From NCBI GenBank assembly GCA_027858855.1, contig JAQIBV010000001.1:1-42461 (forward strand): 42,461 bases of DNA, read 5' to 3'. A model generated the notes under the pieces. That model saw nothing but the letters and a program-made list of their open reading frames with translations, was not told where the DNA came from and made no database searches. Positions 26,751 to 35,609 of this stretch are shown piece after piece. The stretch's first letter is position 1. Each line of letters begins with the position of its first letter. The position numbers and the translations under genes are program-made. The DNA comes from Spirochaetota bacterium. GTDB lineage: Bacteria; Spirochaetota; UBA4802; JAFGJZ01.

Positions 26751-27461
26751 TTAAACCGAAGCCACTGCAATATAGTGCGGTTCAGATCCATCAGAAGGAT
26801 TCATTGCATAGTCTTTATAGAATCGTATATCTGCAAACCCTGCACTCTTAACACCGTCTGATATCATCTCCATTGTGATTGGGAAAAGCATGGTGGAAGA
26901 CGTGAAAGTCTCCTGATTGTGACATGAAACCAGGGCTATTTCAAACCTGACATATTTTGTGGTAATGGAAGAATAACTTCGTTTAAAAACATATCCAGGT
27001 ATATCAACATCGGAAAATGTGAAGCTCTCCTTTTTTAAGATATTATCATAGTTTAAAAGTTGTATAACAAGGTTTCCCGCACTTGTTAATGATTTGTGCG
27101 CCTTACGAAAAAAAAGCAGAAGCTCCTCTCTATTTCGCAGATGTGGAAGGGTGTTTCCCATACAGAAGATTGCTTTATAGGCATCTTCACCGTTAAGATC
27201 GAGCATTGAGTTGGAATAAAACTGGGGGTTCCCGGCTGCGACCTGCGGACGTTTTTGTGCGATGGAAATCATACTTACATCCGGTTCATATGCCGTGACC
27301 AGATGCCCTTTGGTGGCAAGCTGACAGGCAAAATCTCCAGTGGCAGCACCGATATCCAAAACAGAGGCTGATTGCGGACCAACTATATTTAACGCAAAAG
27401 ATACACGCTGTGGATCAGGTGGAAAAATGCGGCTGTATTCACGCGCGATTATTTCATACAC
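26751..27461 (-). CDS. SAM-dependent methyltransferase
   Basis: A 236-residue class I methyltransferase. The SAM-binding glycine motif is VLDIGAATGDFACQLA (about 34-49); the acidic residue after strand 2 is in VTAYEPD; AIFCMGNTLPHL is motif IV/post-motif; NLVIQLLNYD follows. The C-terminal half is beta-rich and probably binds the substrate, which cannot be guessed. The start is GTG at 27461, with AAGGAG 8 bases upstream; the ATG inside GTGTATG is out of frame. It is a single-gene unit on the minus strand, divergent from the lipoprotein gene. Confidence 0.8.
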   Translation of the reverse strand: MYEIIAREYSRIFPPDPQRVSFALNIVGPQSASVLDIGAATGDFACQLATKGHLVTAYEPDVSMISIAQKRPQVAAGNPQFYSNSMLDLNGEDAYKAIFCMGNTLPHLRNREELLLFFRKAHKSLTSAGNLVIQLLNYDNILKKESFTFSDVDIPGYVFKRSYSSITTKYVRFEIALVSCHNQETFTSSTMLFPITMEMISDGVKSAGFADIRFYKDYAMNPSDGSEPHYIAVASV

Positions 27462-27529
27462 AGGTTGTGCTCCTTAAAATTGAATCGATAACCTATTACC
27501 AGAGTAACATAATAACGTCCTTATTCTCC

Positions 27530-27557
27530 TTGACAAATCATAAATCAGGAATATAAT
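27530..27557 (+). promoter_or_regulatory. Consensus promoter of the lipoprotein gene at 27670
   Basis: TTGACA (27530-27535), 16-base spacer, TATAAT (27552-27557): both boxes perfect. The leader to 27670 is about 105 bases. Confidence 0.8.
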
Positions 27558-27669
27558 AATGTAAAAGGGCTAACTGACCGCCTTTGATTTTCCAAAGACT
27601 TTACTTTTACACACACTACCTACATTAAAGTTGCTTTTATGCCCTTACAAATAACCCGGAGGGCTTAAA

Positions 27670-28458
27670 ATGAAAAAAGAACTAAAAAAATACTCATTCC
27701 TCCCCTTGGCGATACTGATTACTGTTTTGCTTCTGTTTCTTTCTGCATGTGATGACTCGTCCGATAGTGATGACAAAAACACCGATGGTGATAAATTAAA
27801 CCCGATTGGAAGATGGATGGTTGTGCTTGATGAAGAGATCAACGCTCCTTCGCCCGGAGAGATCATAACAGCCAAAACTCTTTTTATGGAAATTACTGAC
27901 GATGCGGCTACTATAGTATTCTTTGATAATGAAACAACACAGATTGCCGGGATGAAAGCGACATACGCCTTGGATGGATCGGATATCCAGTTTATCTCAA
28001 CACAAATGTGGCTTGGAACAGACCCTGAGGAATATATAACCTATGATGGCAAGGGCTGGTATGAAATACCAGAAGAGATAGATCCGATAAAGACATCCTA
28101 TATTCTAGATGAGGACACCCTGACTGTAAATAAAGATGACCTGGACTTCGCTTTAATTAGAACAACTTTTGAAACATCATCCGACCTGACAGGAACCTGG
28201 AAGAAAGGAGAAGATGACCTGGTTCTGAATGCTGACGGCACTATGACTTTTACCTATGGCGCTTCAACAGGGTCAGGAACCTGGGAAGCTTCGGGAAATA
28301 AGACAGGCTATCTAAGGCAGATATATACAGAACTATCAGATGACACCGAACTCTCATATCGGGAATACTTAAGCCCCTATACACTGGAAGGAGACACCCT
28401 GACCGTGTACTATGATTACACGACGGAAGGTTATTCCGAAGAATATATTAAAGAATAG
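27670..28458 (+). CDS. Lipoprotein with repeated beta-barrel-like halves
   Basis: A 262-residue protein. Signal peptide with lipobox LSAC (Cys27), then an Asp/Ser-rich linker. The mature part has two similar sections, each starting with a G-x-W pattern: IGRWMVVLDEE at about residue 46 and LTGTWKKGEDDLVLNADGTM at about 173, each followed by strands ending with YILDEDTLTVNKD and YTLEGDTLTVYYD. This internal repeat of GTW-...-GDTLTV is typical of lipocalin-like bacterial lipoproteins. Function unknown. GGAGGG precedes the ATG by 7 bases. It has a perfect promoter and a strong terminator, so it is a single-gene, probably well expressed unit. Confidence 0.72.
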   Translation: MKKELKKYSFLPLAILITVLLLFLSACDDSSDSDDKNTDGDKLNPIGRWMVVLDEEINAPSPGEIITAKTLFMEITDDAATIVFFDNETTQIAGMKATYALDGSDIQFISTQMWLGTDPEEYITYDGKGWYEIPEEIDPIKTSYILDEDTLTVNKDDLDFALIRTTFETSSDLTGTWKKGEDDLVLNADGTMTFTYGASTGSGTWEASGNKTGYLRQIYTELSDDTELSYREYLSPYTLEGDTLTVYYDYTTEGYSEEYIKE

Positions 28459-28510
28459 GGTTTAACAAAAAGCAGTAACAGACAAAAATAAGAACTTTGA
28501 CTGACTTACT

Positions 28511-28542
28511 AAAACACCCGGCTTGTGACCGGGTGTTTTTTA
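28511..28542 (+). terminator. Rho-independent terminator
   Basis: Stem AAAACACCCGG / CCGGGTGTTTT (28511-28521 and 28529-28539), loop CTTGTGA, T run to 28541. It separates the lipoprotein gene from the convergent GH3 gene and may work for both. Confidence 0.92.
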
Positions 28543-28565
28543 TCAATACGGGAAATGTCACACAT

Positions 28566-30641
28566 TCACGATGCCACAACAACCGATCCGGCAAGCAGAT
28601 AATCGTCACTACAACAACTTCCTATATAAACCGGATACTCCATCTTTTCAAGAACCATAACACTGTTATTCTCATCGTAATAACAGATTTTTTCAAAGGG
28701 GCATCTTAACTTTATACGACGCTCTTCACCCTTCGCAAGGGTGACACGTTCGAACCCCCTAAGCACCCTCACAGGGCGATCGAGTGAAGAATTTTTGAAC
28801 CCGACATACATCTGAACCACTTCACTTCCATCGCGTTTTCCGCTATTTTTTAATGTGCATTCTGCAACAATGTTGTCTCCGTCAAGACTGAATGCCACAT
28901 CGGAATATTCGAAAGTTGTATAAGAAAGCCCGAATCCATACGGAAGAAGCGGTTTAACTCCCCTCTTCTCAAGACGAGTATAACCATGGTAGTAGTCATA
29001 AAACTGACTGGTTGTTTCCCACTTAACCTGAGGAAGATGGCTCTCTTTTTCGGGAAGCACAAACGGGAGCTTGCCTCCGGGGTTAACATCTCCAAAAATT
29101 ATATCTGCCAGAGCTCTTCCGCCTTCCATGCCGGGATAATAGGCCATGATGATTGAACTGACACTATCCATCCATTCTGTTATCATAATGGTATTTCCGC
29201 CAATTAATACTACTGTCGAATTTTTATTAGCAAGCCCAACAGAACGTATAAGATTAATGTCTTCATCATGAAGCCCCAGAGATAAACGACGATCGCCCCC
29301 CATGGAACCGGTGAACCCTTCTGCCTCATCTGCAGAAACAAACTCTCCCTCATCATTGTGATCATATCCGACAACGAATATTACGGCATCTGCCTCCTTA
29401 GCAAGCAGCTTGGTCTTTTCAATGTTTGCTCCATCATCAAAAATAATCTCTGCATCTGCGGCAGCCTCTTCAACCCCCTGAAGAGGCGAAATTACATAGG
29501 GTGGCCTTACCCAACTTGATCCGTGATCACCAGTGGGTTCAAGCCGTGCAAGCTTTCCGACTAGAAGTATTTTTTTATGTATTTCGCGATCAAGAGGCAA
29601 AACATTGTCGCTATTTTTAAGAAGAGTTATACCCTCACGTGCGCTCTGAAGAGCAAGTGACACATGGTTTTTACAGGCAAGAACCGAAGTGTCACCCTTC
29701 ACTGGTTTATCCGCATCAAAGGCAAGCAGGGTTCTTACAATTCGAAGGGCTGCATCATCAATCTTGTCTTCAGCAACCAACCCATCTTTAACAGCAGCAA
29801 GCAGCTTTTCTCCGAAGAACATGGTATGCGCCATCTCGATATTTTGCCCACCATTTGCAGCCTCGATAGTATCCTTGATTCCCCAGTAAAAGTCACTTAC
29901 TACAAAGCTATCAAAACCCCACTCATCTTTTAATACCTTATTAAGAAGATATTCATTATGACCGCAATAGGTACCTTTATAAAGATTATACGAACTCATT
30001 ACGCTAGCTGCTCCTGCGTCTATGCACTCCTTGAAGTGCGGAAGATAAACTTCACGTTCTGTTCTCTTATCACAATCAACATTCACCTTGAAGCGCGAGT
30101 TTTCCATCTGGTTAAACGCAAAATGCTTTATGCAGGCAATAATCCCTCCCCCCTGAACTCCACGGGTAAGTGCAGCGCCCATTGTACCAATATGAAACGA
30201 TTCTTCGCCATAGGTCTCCTGGCTACGACCCCAACCAGGGTTATAAGGAAGGTTGATACAGACTCCTCCAAAATAGTTGCCCCCAAAGGCGTGTATCTCG
30301 GATGCAATAGCTTCACCGATCTTCTCTTCGAGCTGTGGATTAAAAGAAGCTCCACGAAGCATAGGCACCGGAAAACAGGTCGCCTTACCCTTACCACAGA
30401 CAACTCCACGTGGACCGTCACAAAAAAGAAGAGGCGGAACATCAAGACGATCTATTCCACCAGCAGGATAGGGTATGTAATTGTAGTGCTTATTCTCGGG
30501 ATCTGTCTGAAGATTGTCCATCTCCTGCTGCAGACTCATCTGCCCACTCATTAAGGATATCTTCTCTTCCAGAGTCAGCTTCTCGACTATTTCCTGAGCT
30601 TTTTTTGTGAAACCTAAACGGTAGTCCTTTGTGTATTTCAT
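28566..30641 (-). CDS. GH3 beta-glycosidase, cytoplasmic
   Basis: A 691-residue family 3 glycoside hydrolase without signal peptide. The N-terminal barrel has GPRGVV, NPGWGRSQETYGEES and KHFAFNQ; the nucleophile is Asp250 in VVSDFYWG. The second domain carries the acid/base region (about 380-560), with YPGMEGGRALADIIFGDVNPGGKLPF as the family hinge. A fibronectin-III-like end follows (KNSGKRDGSEVVQMYVG, VLRGFERVTL). It removes terminal beta-glucose or beta-xylose from short imported sugars; the substrate cannot be decided. It could finish what the GH10 xylanase starts, though the genes are 10 kb apart. The ATG at 30641 is chosen for AAGGGA 7 bases upstream; 15 more residues to 30686 have no support. 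Confidence 0.93.
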   Translation of the reverse strand: MKYTKDYRLGFTKKAQEIVEKLTLEEKISLMSGQMSLQQEMDNLQTDPENKHYNYIPYPAGGIDRLDVPPLLFCDGPRGVVCGKGKATCFPVPMLRGASFNPQLEEKIGEAIASEIHAFGGNYFGGVCINLPYNPGWGRSQETYGEESFHIGTMGAALTRGVQGGGIIACIKHFAFNQMENSRFKVNVDCDKRTEREVYLPHFKECIDAGAASVMSSYNLYKGTYCGHNEYLLNKVLKDEWGFDSFVVSDFYWGIKDTIEAANGGQNIEMAHTMFFGEKLLAAVKDGLVAEDKIDDAALRIVRTLLAFDADKPVKGDTSVLACKNHVSLALQSAREGITLLKNSDNVLPLDREIHKKILLVGKLARLEPTGDHGSSWVRPPYVISPLQGVEEAAADAEIIFDDGANIEKTKLLAKEADAVIFVVGYDHNDEGEFVSADEAEGFTGSMGGDRRLSLGLHDEDINLIRSVGLANKNSTVVLIGGNTIMITEWMDSVSSIIMAYYPGMEGGRALADIIFGDVNPGGKLPFVLPEKESHLPQVKWETTSQFYDYYHGYTRLEKRGVKPLLPYGFGLSYTTFEYSDVAFSLDGDNIVAECTLKNSGKRDGSEVVQMYVGFKNSSLDRPVRVLRGFERVTLAKGEERRIKLRCPFEKICYYDENNSVMVLEKMEYPVYIGSCCSDDYLLAGSVVVAS

Positions 30642-30744
30642 AATGATTCCCTTAATATAGATTTTCTGCTTTATGGGCAGGAACACCAGAACAGTTCTTT
30701 ATGATTCAAAATATCGGAAAGACTCTCATAACGTTGTCTGAATA

Positions 30745-30773
30745 AGTGTATCACATTCACAAGCAGCTGTCAA
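30745..30773 (-). promoter_or_regulatory. Promoter of the GH3 gene
   Basis: TTGACA (30768-30773, minus strand), 17-base spacer, TACACT (30745-30750). RNA would start near 30738, giving a leader of about 97 bases. Confidence 0.6.
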
Positions 30774-30878
30774 ATTATAAAGTCGGCTGTTGTAAAAGGT
30801 TGCACTGAATTTGTATCGAAAATGTACTTTAGACTTGTCTATTGGTTTTCGTGGATTGTTCGGCCGGTTTTTAGTTTT

Positions 30879-31343
30879 TTAGCCGGTTGGTACTGTTATT
30901 GTGTGTTCTGCAGGTGGTATTCCCCAGTAATTAGCAAATATTCTGACATCTTCCGCAAATGTTACTATAGTACTATGGCAACTGGGTGGATAACAAACCC
31001 CCTTTTTAGCTAAACGCATAATTTCATCGAAAGACTCCATGGCCATGGACAGAAGAACAGCAAGAGTAACACGAAAAAGACACATAACATCGCGCAATCT
31101 GCCGTATAAAACAGGCGACAGCCGAAGATGCATATTCTGATACCCTAACCCCCGTTGCTGATATTTCATTGTCCGATTAGCGCTCTTTGGATTTTTAGAC
31201 ATCTTTTCGATCTGCTTTTCCAAAAGAATGCTAATAATCTCCGATGTCTTAATATCATTAGACTTAGCATAATTTTCAATAACGGTCTTCCATTTAGTAC
31301 GCACACTTGTGGAAGTCCTGAAACCACATTCACCTCTGATCAT
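30879..31343 (-). CDS. Hypothetical protein resembling DUF1564
   Basis: A 154-residue soluble protein. GECGFRTSTSVRTKWKTVIENYAKSND at the start suggests a short strand followed by helices; the middle (KYQQRGLGYQNMHLRLSPVLYGRLRDVMCLF) resembles the L-Y-Q...R-x-N-x-R-x...W-x-x-L pattern of DUF1564, a spirochaete family with ribbon-helix-helix character. The match is by eye and not strong. GGAGG lies 6 bases before the ATG, so it is a real gene. It may be a small DNA-binding regulator or antitoxin-like protein. It lies at the border of the gene-poor region. Confidence 0.5.
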   Translation of the reverse strand: MIRGECGFRTSTSVRTKWKTVIENYAKSNDIKTSEIISILLEKQIEKMSKNPKSANRTMKYQQRGLGYQNMHLRLSPVLYGRLRDVMCLFRVTLAVLLSMAMESFDEIMRLAKKGVCYPPSCHSTIVTFAEDVRIFANYWGIPPAEHTITVPTG

Positions 31344-31416
31344 ACAAAGCCTCCATTTTCAGATCCTATAGATGAAAACGAAGTTTTTAGAAAAACGTGC
31401 GAATTTTTTTTAAAAA

Positions 31417-31443
31417 ATGTTATTTTACATTACAATTTGTCAA
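31417..31443 (-). promoter_or_regulatory. Promoter candidate for the gene at 30879-31343
   Basis: TTGACA (31438-31443, minus strand), 15-base spacer, TAACAT (31417-31422). The spacer is short, so the call is tentative. Confidence 0.4.
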
Positions 31444-31590
31444 CTTCAGGTAAATCTTACATTGTGAAACTAAATCTAAGCACAAAATATAATCATGTTC
31501 AAATACGAACTTATACTTACACACGGAGGGTCATTCATTTAGAAAATCGGCGAAAAATGCTTTATACTGAAACTGCTTGGGTTTTTTGAT

Positions 31591-31640
31591 AGAGATTTTT
31601 GCAAAGCAAAATATCAGAGATTTTTGCAAAGCAAAATATC
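31591..31640. repeat. Tandem 25-bp repeat, two copies
   Basis: The unit AGAGATTTTTGCAAAGCAAA plus ATATC occurs at 31591-31615 and again at 31616-31640 without change. Each unit contains the palindrome TTTTGC-AAA-GCAAAA. Confidence 0.9.
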
Positions 31641-31701
31641 AGAACATAGTTGCTGTTGAAAGATTATAAGAACCACTGTAATTCCTGAAAAGCCAAAACC
31701 A

Positions 31702-31806
31702 CTAATTATCGGCTTCATAAGAAGCGATTACAGAATCTTCATTACCAAGCAGCATCTTCTCTGATGCGTTAAGTGGGAACTGCGATATTGCCTTATCTTT
31801 AGTTGG
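31702..31806 (-). pseudogene. Coding remnant, C-terminal end of unknown protein
   Basis: An open stretch between two stops reads KDKAISQFPLNASEKMLLG and NEDSVIASYEADN, then TAG. It has no start codon or ribosome site and looks like the tail of a lost gene. Identity unknown; could be chance. Confidence 0.25.
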
Positions 31807-32260
31807 CTACAACGTCAAAAAATTGTCAACAGGGAATAAAACAAAAATTTGACATAGAGTTTTCTAAAAGACCTTATTTACATTATCATTAATTCATCTT
31901 AACAACCAAATCAGGTTTTTAAGCTCGTCTTAAGTCCTTTTTAGTTGAACTAGCAGACTGCTGCAGAGATGAAACAGGTGAAAAAGAAGCAAAGCAAGTA
32001 TATGATTAATATATAATTCACACAGAAGAACTTTGTATAGATGTATTTAATCATGAGGTTCACCTTATTTATTGACTTGATACAGATAACTTGGTTATTT
32101 AAGTTGAATATGGCTGCCATTAAATTGACTAAAAAGTAACAGAAAGATGTTCCATCTGCTTTAAAAGTGAATAATGGTCAGAGTTTGCTTTAATCATGGT
32201 TAAGTGTAATATTTGTAAAATATATTATATAAATACTAAACCTAAATGGTAGGGACGACT

Positions 32261-32387
32261 ATGAAAAAACACGGGGTCTCCAAGAAATAAATCATCATTA
32301 CTTGTACGATTAAATGAAAAAACAAGCGAAGAAATTTTTACACCTTCAGCTGAGTCTCAGAAAGAAATAGAAAGAATACTTCAGTAA
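32261..32387 (+). pseudogene. Short frameshifted gene remnant
   Basis: An ATG at 32261 with AGGGA 6 bases upstream opens MKKHGVSKK and stops. One base later in frame the sequence continues as KSSLLVRLNEKTSEEIFTPS and AESQKEIERILQ, then TAA at 32385. Together they would be a protein of about 41 residues of antitoxin-like size and charge. A one-base change near 32288 would join them. Confidence 0.3.
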
Positions 32388-32562
32388 TTTTCATGTTAGG
32401 GAGTGCTATTTTTTGTTCATGGATGTGAACTCTTATGTTTATTTATACTATTTACTACATTGTGAAGATTCCACTCCAAACCTGACACTAATTCCGTACC
32501 ATATACTAATGCAGCAATGCGTATGATCATTTTCTTAAATAATAACGCACTAACGTTCCAGC

Positions 32563-32602
32563 ATTGCCACCGGCTTGTGCTCGCCCTTAAGCTGGTGGCA
32601 AT
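32563..32602. repeat. Strong 14-bp hairpin, attC-like on one side
   Basis: ATTGCCACCGGCTT (32563-32576) and AAGCTGGTGGCAAT (32589-32602) pair over 14 positions with one G-U. To the left lies CACTAACGTTCCAGC, which resembles the left end of the attC candidate at 36334 (ATCTAACGTTTCAAG). The matching right core is absent. Confidence 0.6.
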
Positions 32603-32655
32603 AACAATAAATTATTTCGAACAGCCGAATATATTGCAACTGGTTATTTCCATAA

Positions 32656-32736
32656 AGGTCGTATGTGCGAGTAGATTGCATAAATGAATAACAAATCAAG
32701 AATTTGTTACTCGTTCAGTGAGCTTGCGAACGACCT
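32656..32736. repeat. Long nested inverted repeat
   Basis: The outer arms AGGTCGT and ACGACCT close the structure. TGCGAG pairs with CTTGCG inside it, and TAACAAAT / ATTTGTTA (32689-32696, 32702-32709) forms the tip. The middle is unpaired. This suggests a mobile-element end or a folded RNA; nothing decides between them. Confidence 0.45.
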
Positions 32737-32872
32737 GCACGCGCCAGATACAGGAAATTAATCATGAAATACGGACAATAAGCACATTCCAATTGTCGTA
32801 TTATTATCAGTTTTACCATCTTATACATTACTCTTCAGTCAGCAAGTTCCTGGAAAGAAAAGTATATAACGA

Positions 32873-32901
32873 TTGACAATTGACCGTATAAAAGATAAAA
32901 A
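32873..32901 (+). promoter_or_regulatory. Promoter candidate for the lipoprotein gene at 33003
   Basis: TTGACA (32873-32878), 17-base spacer, TAAAAA (32896-32901). Leader of about 95 bases. The -10 box is weak. Confidence 0.4.
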
Positions 32902-33002
32902 GTGACCAATAAAACAATTAAAAAAACATCAGAAATATGGCTATTTTCCTCAAATGATTTAAAAAGACAAAACCATGATATTTAATAATGAAGGAGTTCT
33001 GT

Positions 33003-33746
33003 ATGAGACCATTTTATGTTCTGTTATTACTGTTTTTATTTTTTACCGGCTGTTTTGTTATGACTCAAAAAATTCCGAAATATCTGCAGCAACCGGAAAA
33101 TCAGAAAAGTACTATTATTGGAATTAAGGTTCAGGTAAAAAACAATCCCTCACTGAAGGCGAAACGGGTGGTTTTCTGCCGTTTGCAGAAGAGCAGTGAT
33201 ATGTACAAATCACCATCATGTGTAATCAGTAACTATTGGGATGGTGAGTATGCCTATCTGATAAATGAACCACCGGGAAAATATGTTGCCGTTGCTGCCG
33301 AATTTACCTTGAAAAAAGAGCGTTATTGTTCATATTTTTCTAAAGAGATGATTAAAGAGACAGAACTCTCTGTGCAAAAAAGTGAGATAGCTTTTCTGGG
33401 GGATTTTCGTGTGAACAACAGTATGGCCGGTTCGCAATATGCGGATGAGATATTTAAGGGAGTATTAACAAAGCTGGCGAAACCAAAATCGTATCAAAAA
33501 AAACATGACAATGTAACCGTGAGGGTAACCATAAAACCGGGAAAAATAAAACAAACCACTCTTAAGGAGAGTGATAAAGCGCAACAGCACTATTTTTCAA
33601 TGTTATATCAGAATTTTGAAGGTGCAAAATATCATTACAAAGGCAGTTACGCGACTGGTCAAAGGGGTGAATCCGTTAGATCGCAGTTTATCAGTCGGGC
33701 GAAAGAGGTATTTAAAGATACATCATGGAGTAAGATTATTCATTAA
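33003..33746 (+). CDS. Hypothetical lipoprotein
   Basis: A 247-residue protein with signal peptide RPFYVLLLLFLFFTGC (lipobox FTGC, Cys17 from this ATG). The mature part has a beta-sandwich look in the first half (IIGIKVQVKNNPSLKAKRVV, then WDGEYAYLINEPPGKYVAVA, where the PPGKYV turn is common in carbohydrate-binding or transthyretin-like folds) and a basic, Lys-rich C-terminus. No family is recognised. The ATG at 33003 is chosen because AAGGAG lies 6 bases upstream; the ATG at 32988 has no site. It is an intact gene inside the gene-poor zone. Confidence 0.65.
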   Translation: MRPFYVLLLLFLFFTGCFVMTQKIPKYLQQPENQKSTIIGIKVQVKNNPSLKAKRVVFCRLQKSSDMYKSPSCVISNYWDGEYAYLINEPPGKYVAVAAEFTLKKERYCSYFSKEMIKETELSVQKSEIAFLGDFRVNNSMAGSQYADEIFKGVLTKLAKPKSYQKKHDNVTVRVTIKPGKIKQTTLKESDKAQQHYFSMLYQNFEGAKYHYKGSYATGQRGESVRSQFISRAKEVFKDTSWSKIIH

Positions 33747-33947
33747 TTTAAACTTCCGGAATGACCTGATGCGGGTAACCATCAATACGTCCAGAAGGAT
33801 AAAGGCACCGATTCCAATTTCGATGCATACTTGTATTTTTCAGCAAAACCTTGGTTAATGACTTTTTTTTGGACATGGTTAACCTCAGAATTTGCCTCCC
33901 AGGCTGCTTGGGCGAGCAACAATCTAAAAAATTGTGACCAGCCATAA

Positions 33948-34121
33948 CCCTTAAAGAATCCGAGGATTTGGGATGATCTTCAAAACAATGCCGACTCACT
34001 CCCATCTCCATCCTGGCAAGCCGATGTGTTACAGGCAAGAGAAAAGCGTCTTCAGGAAGGGGAATCCTCTTTCTCGTCATGGAATGACGCAAAAGCGAGA
34101 ATTAGAAAATCGCTTACATGA
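33948..34121 (+). pseudogene. Antitoxin remnant (addiction-module component type)
   Basis: An open frame without start reads NPRIWDDLQNNADSLPSPSW, QADVLQAREKRLQEGESSF and SSWNDAKARIRKSLT, then TGA at 34119. This is the second half of the small antitoxin family with the L-W-D-D-L and P-S-P-x-W...R-x-x-R-L...W-x-x-A-K-x-R-I pattern. The N-terminal part is missing or out of frame beyond a TAA at 33945. The stop overlaps the toxin ATG (ATGA), the normal order for such pairs. Confidence 0.65.
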
Positions 34122-34288
34122 CAATGCGAATACTTGATGAAGCAGAAAAAGACTTGATCGACGGGTATTACTTTTATGATAACCAGCCGATAGGGCTTGG
34201 TGATTGTTTTATTGACTTTCTCTATTCTGATATCAATTCACTTCTGATCTATGCTGATATTGGTTATCTGGAAATATCATGCGGATAG
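34118..34288 (+). pseudogene. Truncated RelE/ParE-type toxin
   Basis: A 56-residue ORF starting MTMRILDEAEKDLIDGYYFY and continuing NQPIGLGDCFIDFLYSDINS. This is the first half of a RelE/ParE toxin (E-A-E-x-D-L-x-x-G-x-x-F-Y-x-x-Q-x-x-G-L-G-x-x-F). After ADIGYLEISCG it ends at a TAG, about 40 residues before the normal end; the strands with the catalytic or gyrase-binding residues are missing. It is therefore a dead partner of the upstream antitoxin remnant. Confidence 0.65.
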
Positions 34289-34613
34289 TACATTAGACAG
34301 TATTTTTAGAGCTGGGGGCATCTTTATTTCTGACAGTGTAAAAAACGGGGACAGAGGTCGTTAAAATTTGCAATCAAACTTAAGAATACCCCTGTTTCGT
34401 CTGCAGGGTAAGTGAACCTCGCTCAAAAATACTGCGGGCGCTAGGGAATTTTACTGGTAAATAATCCTCTTTAATACGGTGTATAAAATAAATTCTGTCT
34501 TGGGTCGCATACCCGAGCAGCAGGTTGCCCGAAAGACAACGTAAACCAGCATAAACTTTTCTTTTATATCATAGAGGAAAACAATACTGAATACAAAGAA
34601 ATATGGAGGAACC
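34289..34613. other. Intergenic region, no gene
   Basis: No supported gene. It contains short inverted repeats such as CTTGGGT-CGCAT-ACCCGAG (34499-34517) and GTTG-CCCGAAAGA-CAAC (34524-34540). The stretch AACGGGGACAGAGGTCG at 34344-34360 resembles sequence often seen near small transposase genes, which fits the disturbed character of the region. Confidence 0.35.
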
Positions 34614-35609
34614 ATGAATACGTATAAGAAGATACTGTATCTATTCAATAATACAGTTGATTATGATGTTGTAGTACACAATTGTAAAAAGGCCGGTATT
34701 GATGCAATTATTACGAATGATTTTGTCTTTGCAGAAAAGGAGTTTCAGGAAGCTATGCGTGTGAATTCCATACCGGTTGTCTATAATTTTCCTGTATTCT
34801 GTGATACGGGATATCTGGACAGGAATCCGCAGAGTTACTCTATTACAGCAACTGGAAAGCGGGCAACAGGAACGGAGTGGCTACATTTTGTCTGTCCGAG
34901 TGATAGTGCTTTTATGGAATATCAACAGAATAATCTGATATCGATACTAAAAACATATAATCCTGAAACGCTCACTCTCGATTTTATACGTTTTTATGTG
35001 TTCTGGGAAATGGTATCTCCGGATACTCAACCGGTAGCAATTGAAGACGGCTGTTACTGTGATAGATGTTTGGTTAATTTTGAAGCCACAACCGGAGTAC
35101 ATATAAAAGAAAAAAGTAAAAAATGGATTTATACCAATATACGGAAAGAGTGGGCTGCATGGAAAACACATCATATAGAGAAAACCGTAGATATGTTAAC
35201 ACAGATAATACGTGATTATAACCCAGACATAGAAATCGGTATTAAGACAGTGCCGTGGAAAGAGAGCGATTTCGATAATGCGATCTCTCATGTAGTCGGA
35301 CAGGATGTTGCACGGCTTGCGCGCTATGTCGATTTTATCGCTCCAATGACGTATTCTCATATGGTGAAACAGCCGCCGCAATGGATAGATGAAGTTGTAC
35401 AGGAGGTCTCGGAGAAGAGCGGGAAAAGAGTGTTTCCAGGAGTGCAGCTTGCGCAAACCTATCGGGATGAACCCGTGCAAAGTGATGAACTAAATGCGAT
35501 GATCTCATATGCTGCACAAAAACCCGCCGCGGGTGTACTGATCTTCCATTATGATACTCTTGTTGATAATACACATCGATTTGAACGTATTAAAAATGCA
35601 GGGAAATAA
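34614..35609 (+). CDS. GHL6-like glycoside-hydrolase-related TIM-barrel protein
   Basis: A 331-residue soluble protein. The order of strands (ILYLFNN, DAIITND, IPVVYNFPVF, TLTLDFIRF, IEIGIKTVPW, VDFIAPMTYSHM, VFPGVQLAQ, GVLIFHY) fits a TIM barrel. The pair of cysteines in CYCDRCLVNFEATTG near residue 145 is typical of putative glycoside hydrolases of the GHL6/GHL10 kind, where it forms a small metal-binding or disulfide loop. FIAPMTYSHM is the usual M-x-Y strand. Asp123 in LDFIRFYVFWE and acidic residues after the cysteine loop are possible catalysts; activity is unproven. GGAGG lies 4 bases before the ATG. The gene looks intact and isolated. Confidence 0.6.
   Translation: MNTYKKILYLFNNTVDYDVVVHNCKKAGIDAIITNDFVFAEKEFQEAMRVNSIPVVYNFPVFCDTGYLDRNPQSYSITATGKRATGTEWLHFVCPSDSAFMEYQQNNLISILKTYNPETLTLDFIRFYVFWEMVSPDTQPVAIEDGCYCDRCLVNFEATTGVHIKEKSKKWIYTNIRKEWAAWKTHHIEKTVDMLTQIIRDYNPDIEIGIKTVPWKESDFDNAISHVVGQDVARLARYVDFIAPMTYSHMVKQPPQWIDEVVQEVSEKSGKRVFPGVQLAQTYRDEPVQSDELNAMISYAAQKPAAGVLIFHYDTLVDNTHRFERIKNAGK

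Larger units (their letters stand above)
31444..32870. other. Gene-poor region with remnants, repeats and hairpins
   Basis: Apart from the items listed separately, no intact gene is visible here. The sequence is AT-rich with scattered stops in all frames; a 32-codon ORF at 32041-32139 has no ribosome site and no recognisable product. It looks like an old insertion zone in which genes have decayed. Confidence 0.5.

Noticed and set aside
30128-30445. 105-codon minus-strand frame inside the GH3 gene
   Set aside because: Same strand but shifted frame within conserved GH3 motifs; a shadow.
31760-31785. GTTAAGT / ACTTAAC as integron core
   Set aside because: Isolated heptamer within a coding remnant, no partner core or arms.
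32563-32602. Second full attC site
   Set aside because: Only one core-like end is present; the complementary second core is missing.
33748-34092. 114-codon minus-strand frame over the toxin-antitoxin remnant
   Set aside because: The plus strand explains the sequence through antitoxin similarity; no ribosome site on the minus strand.
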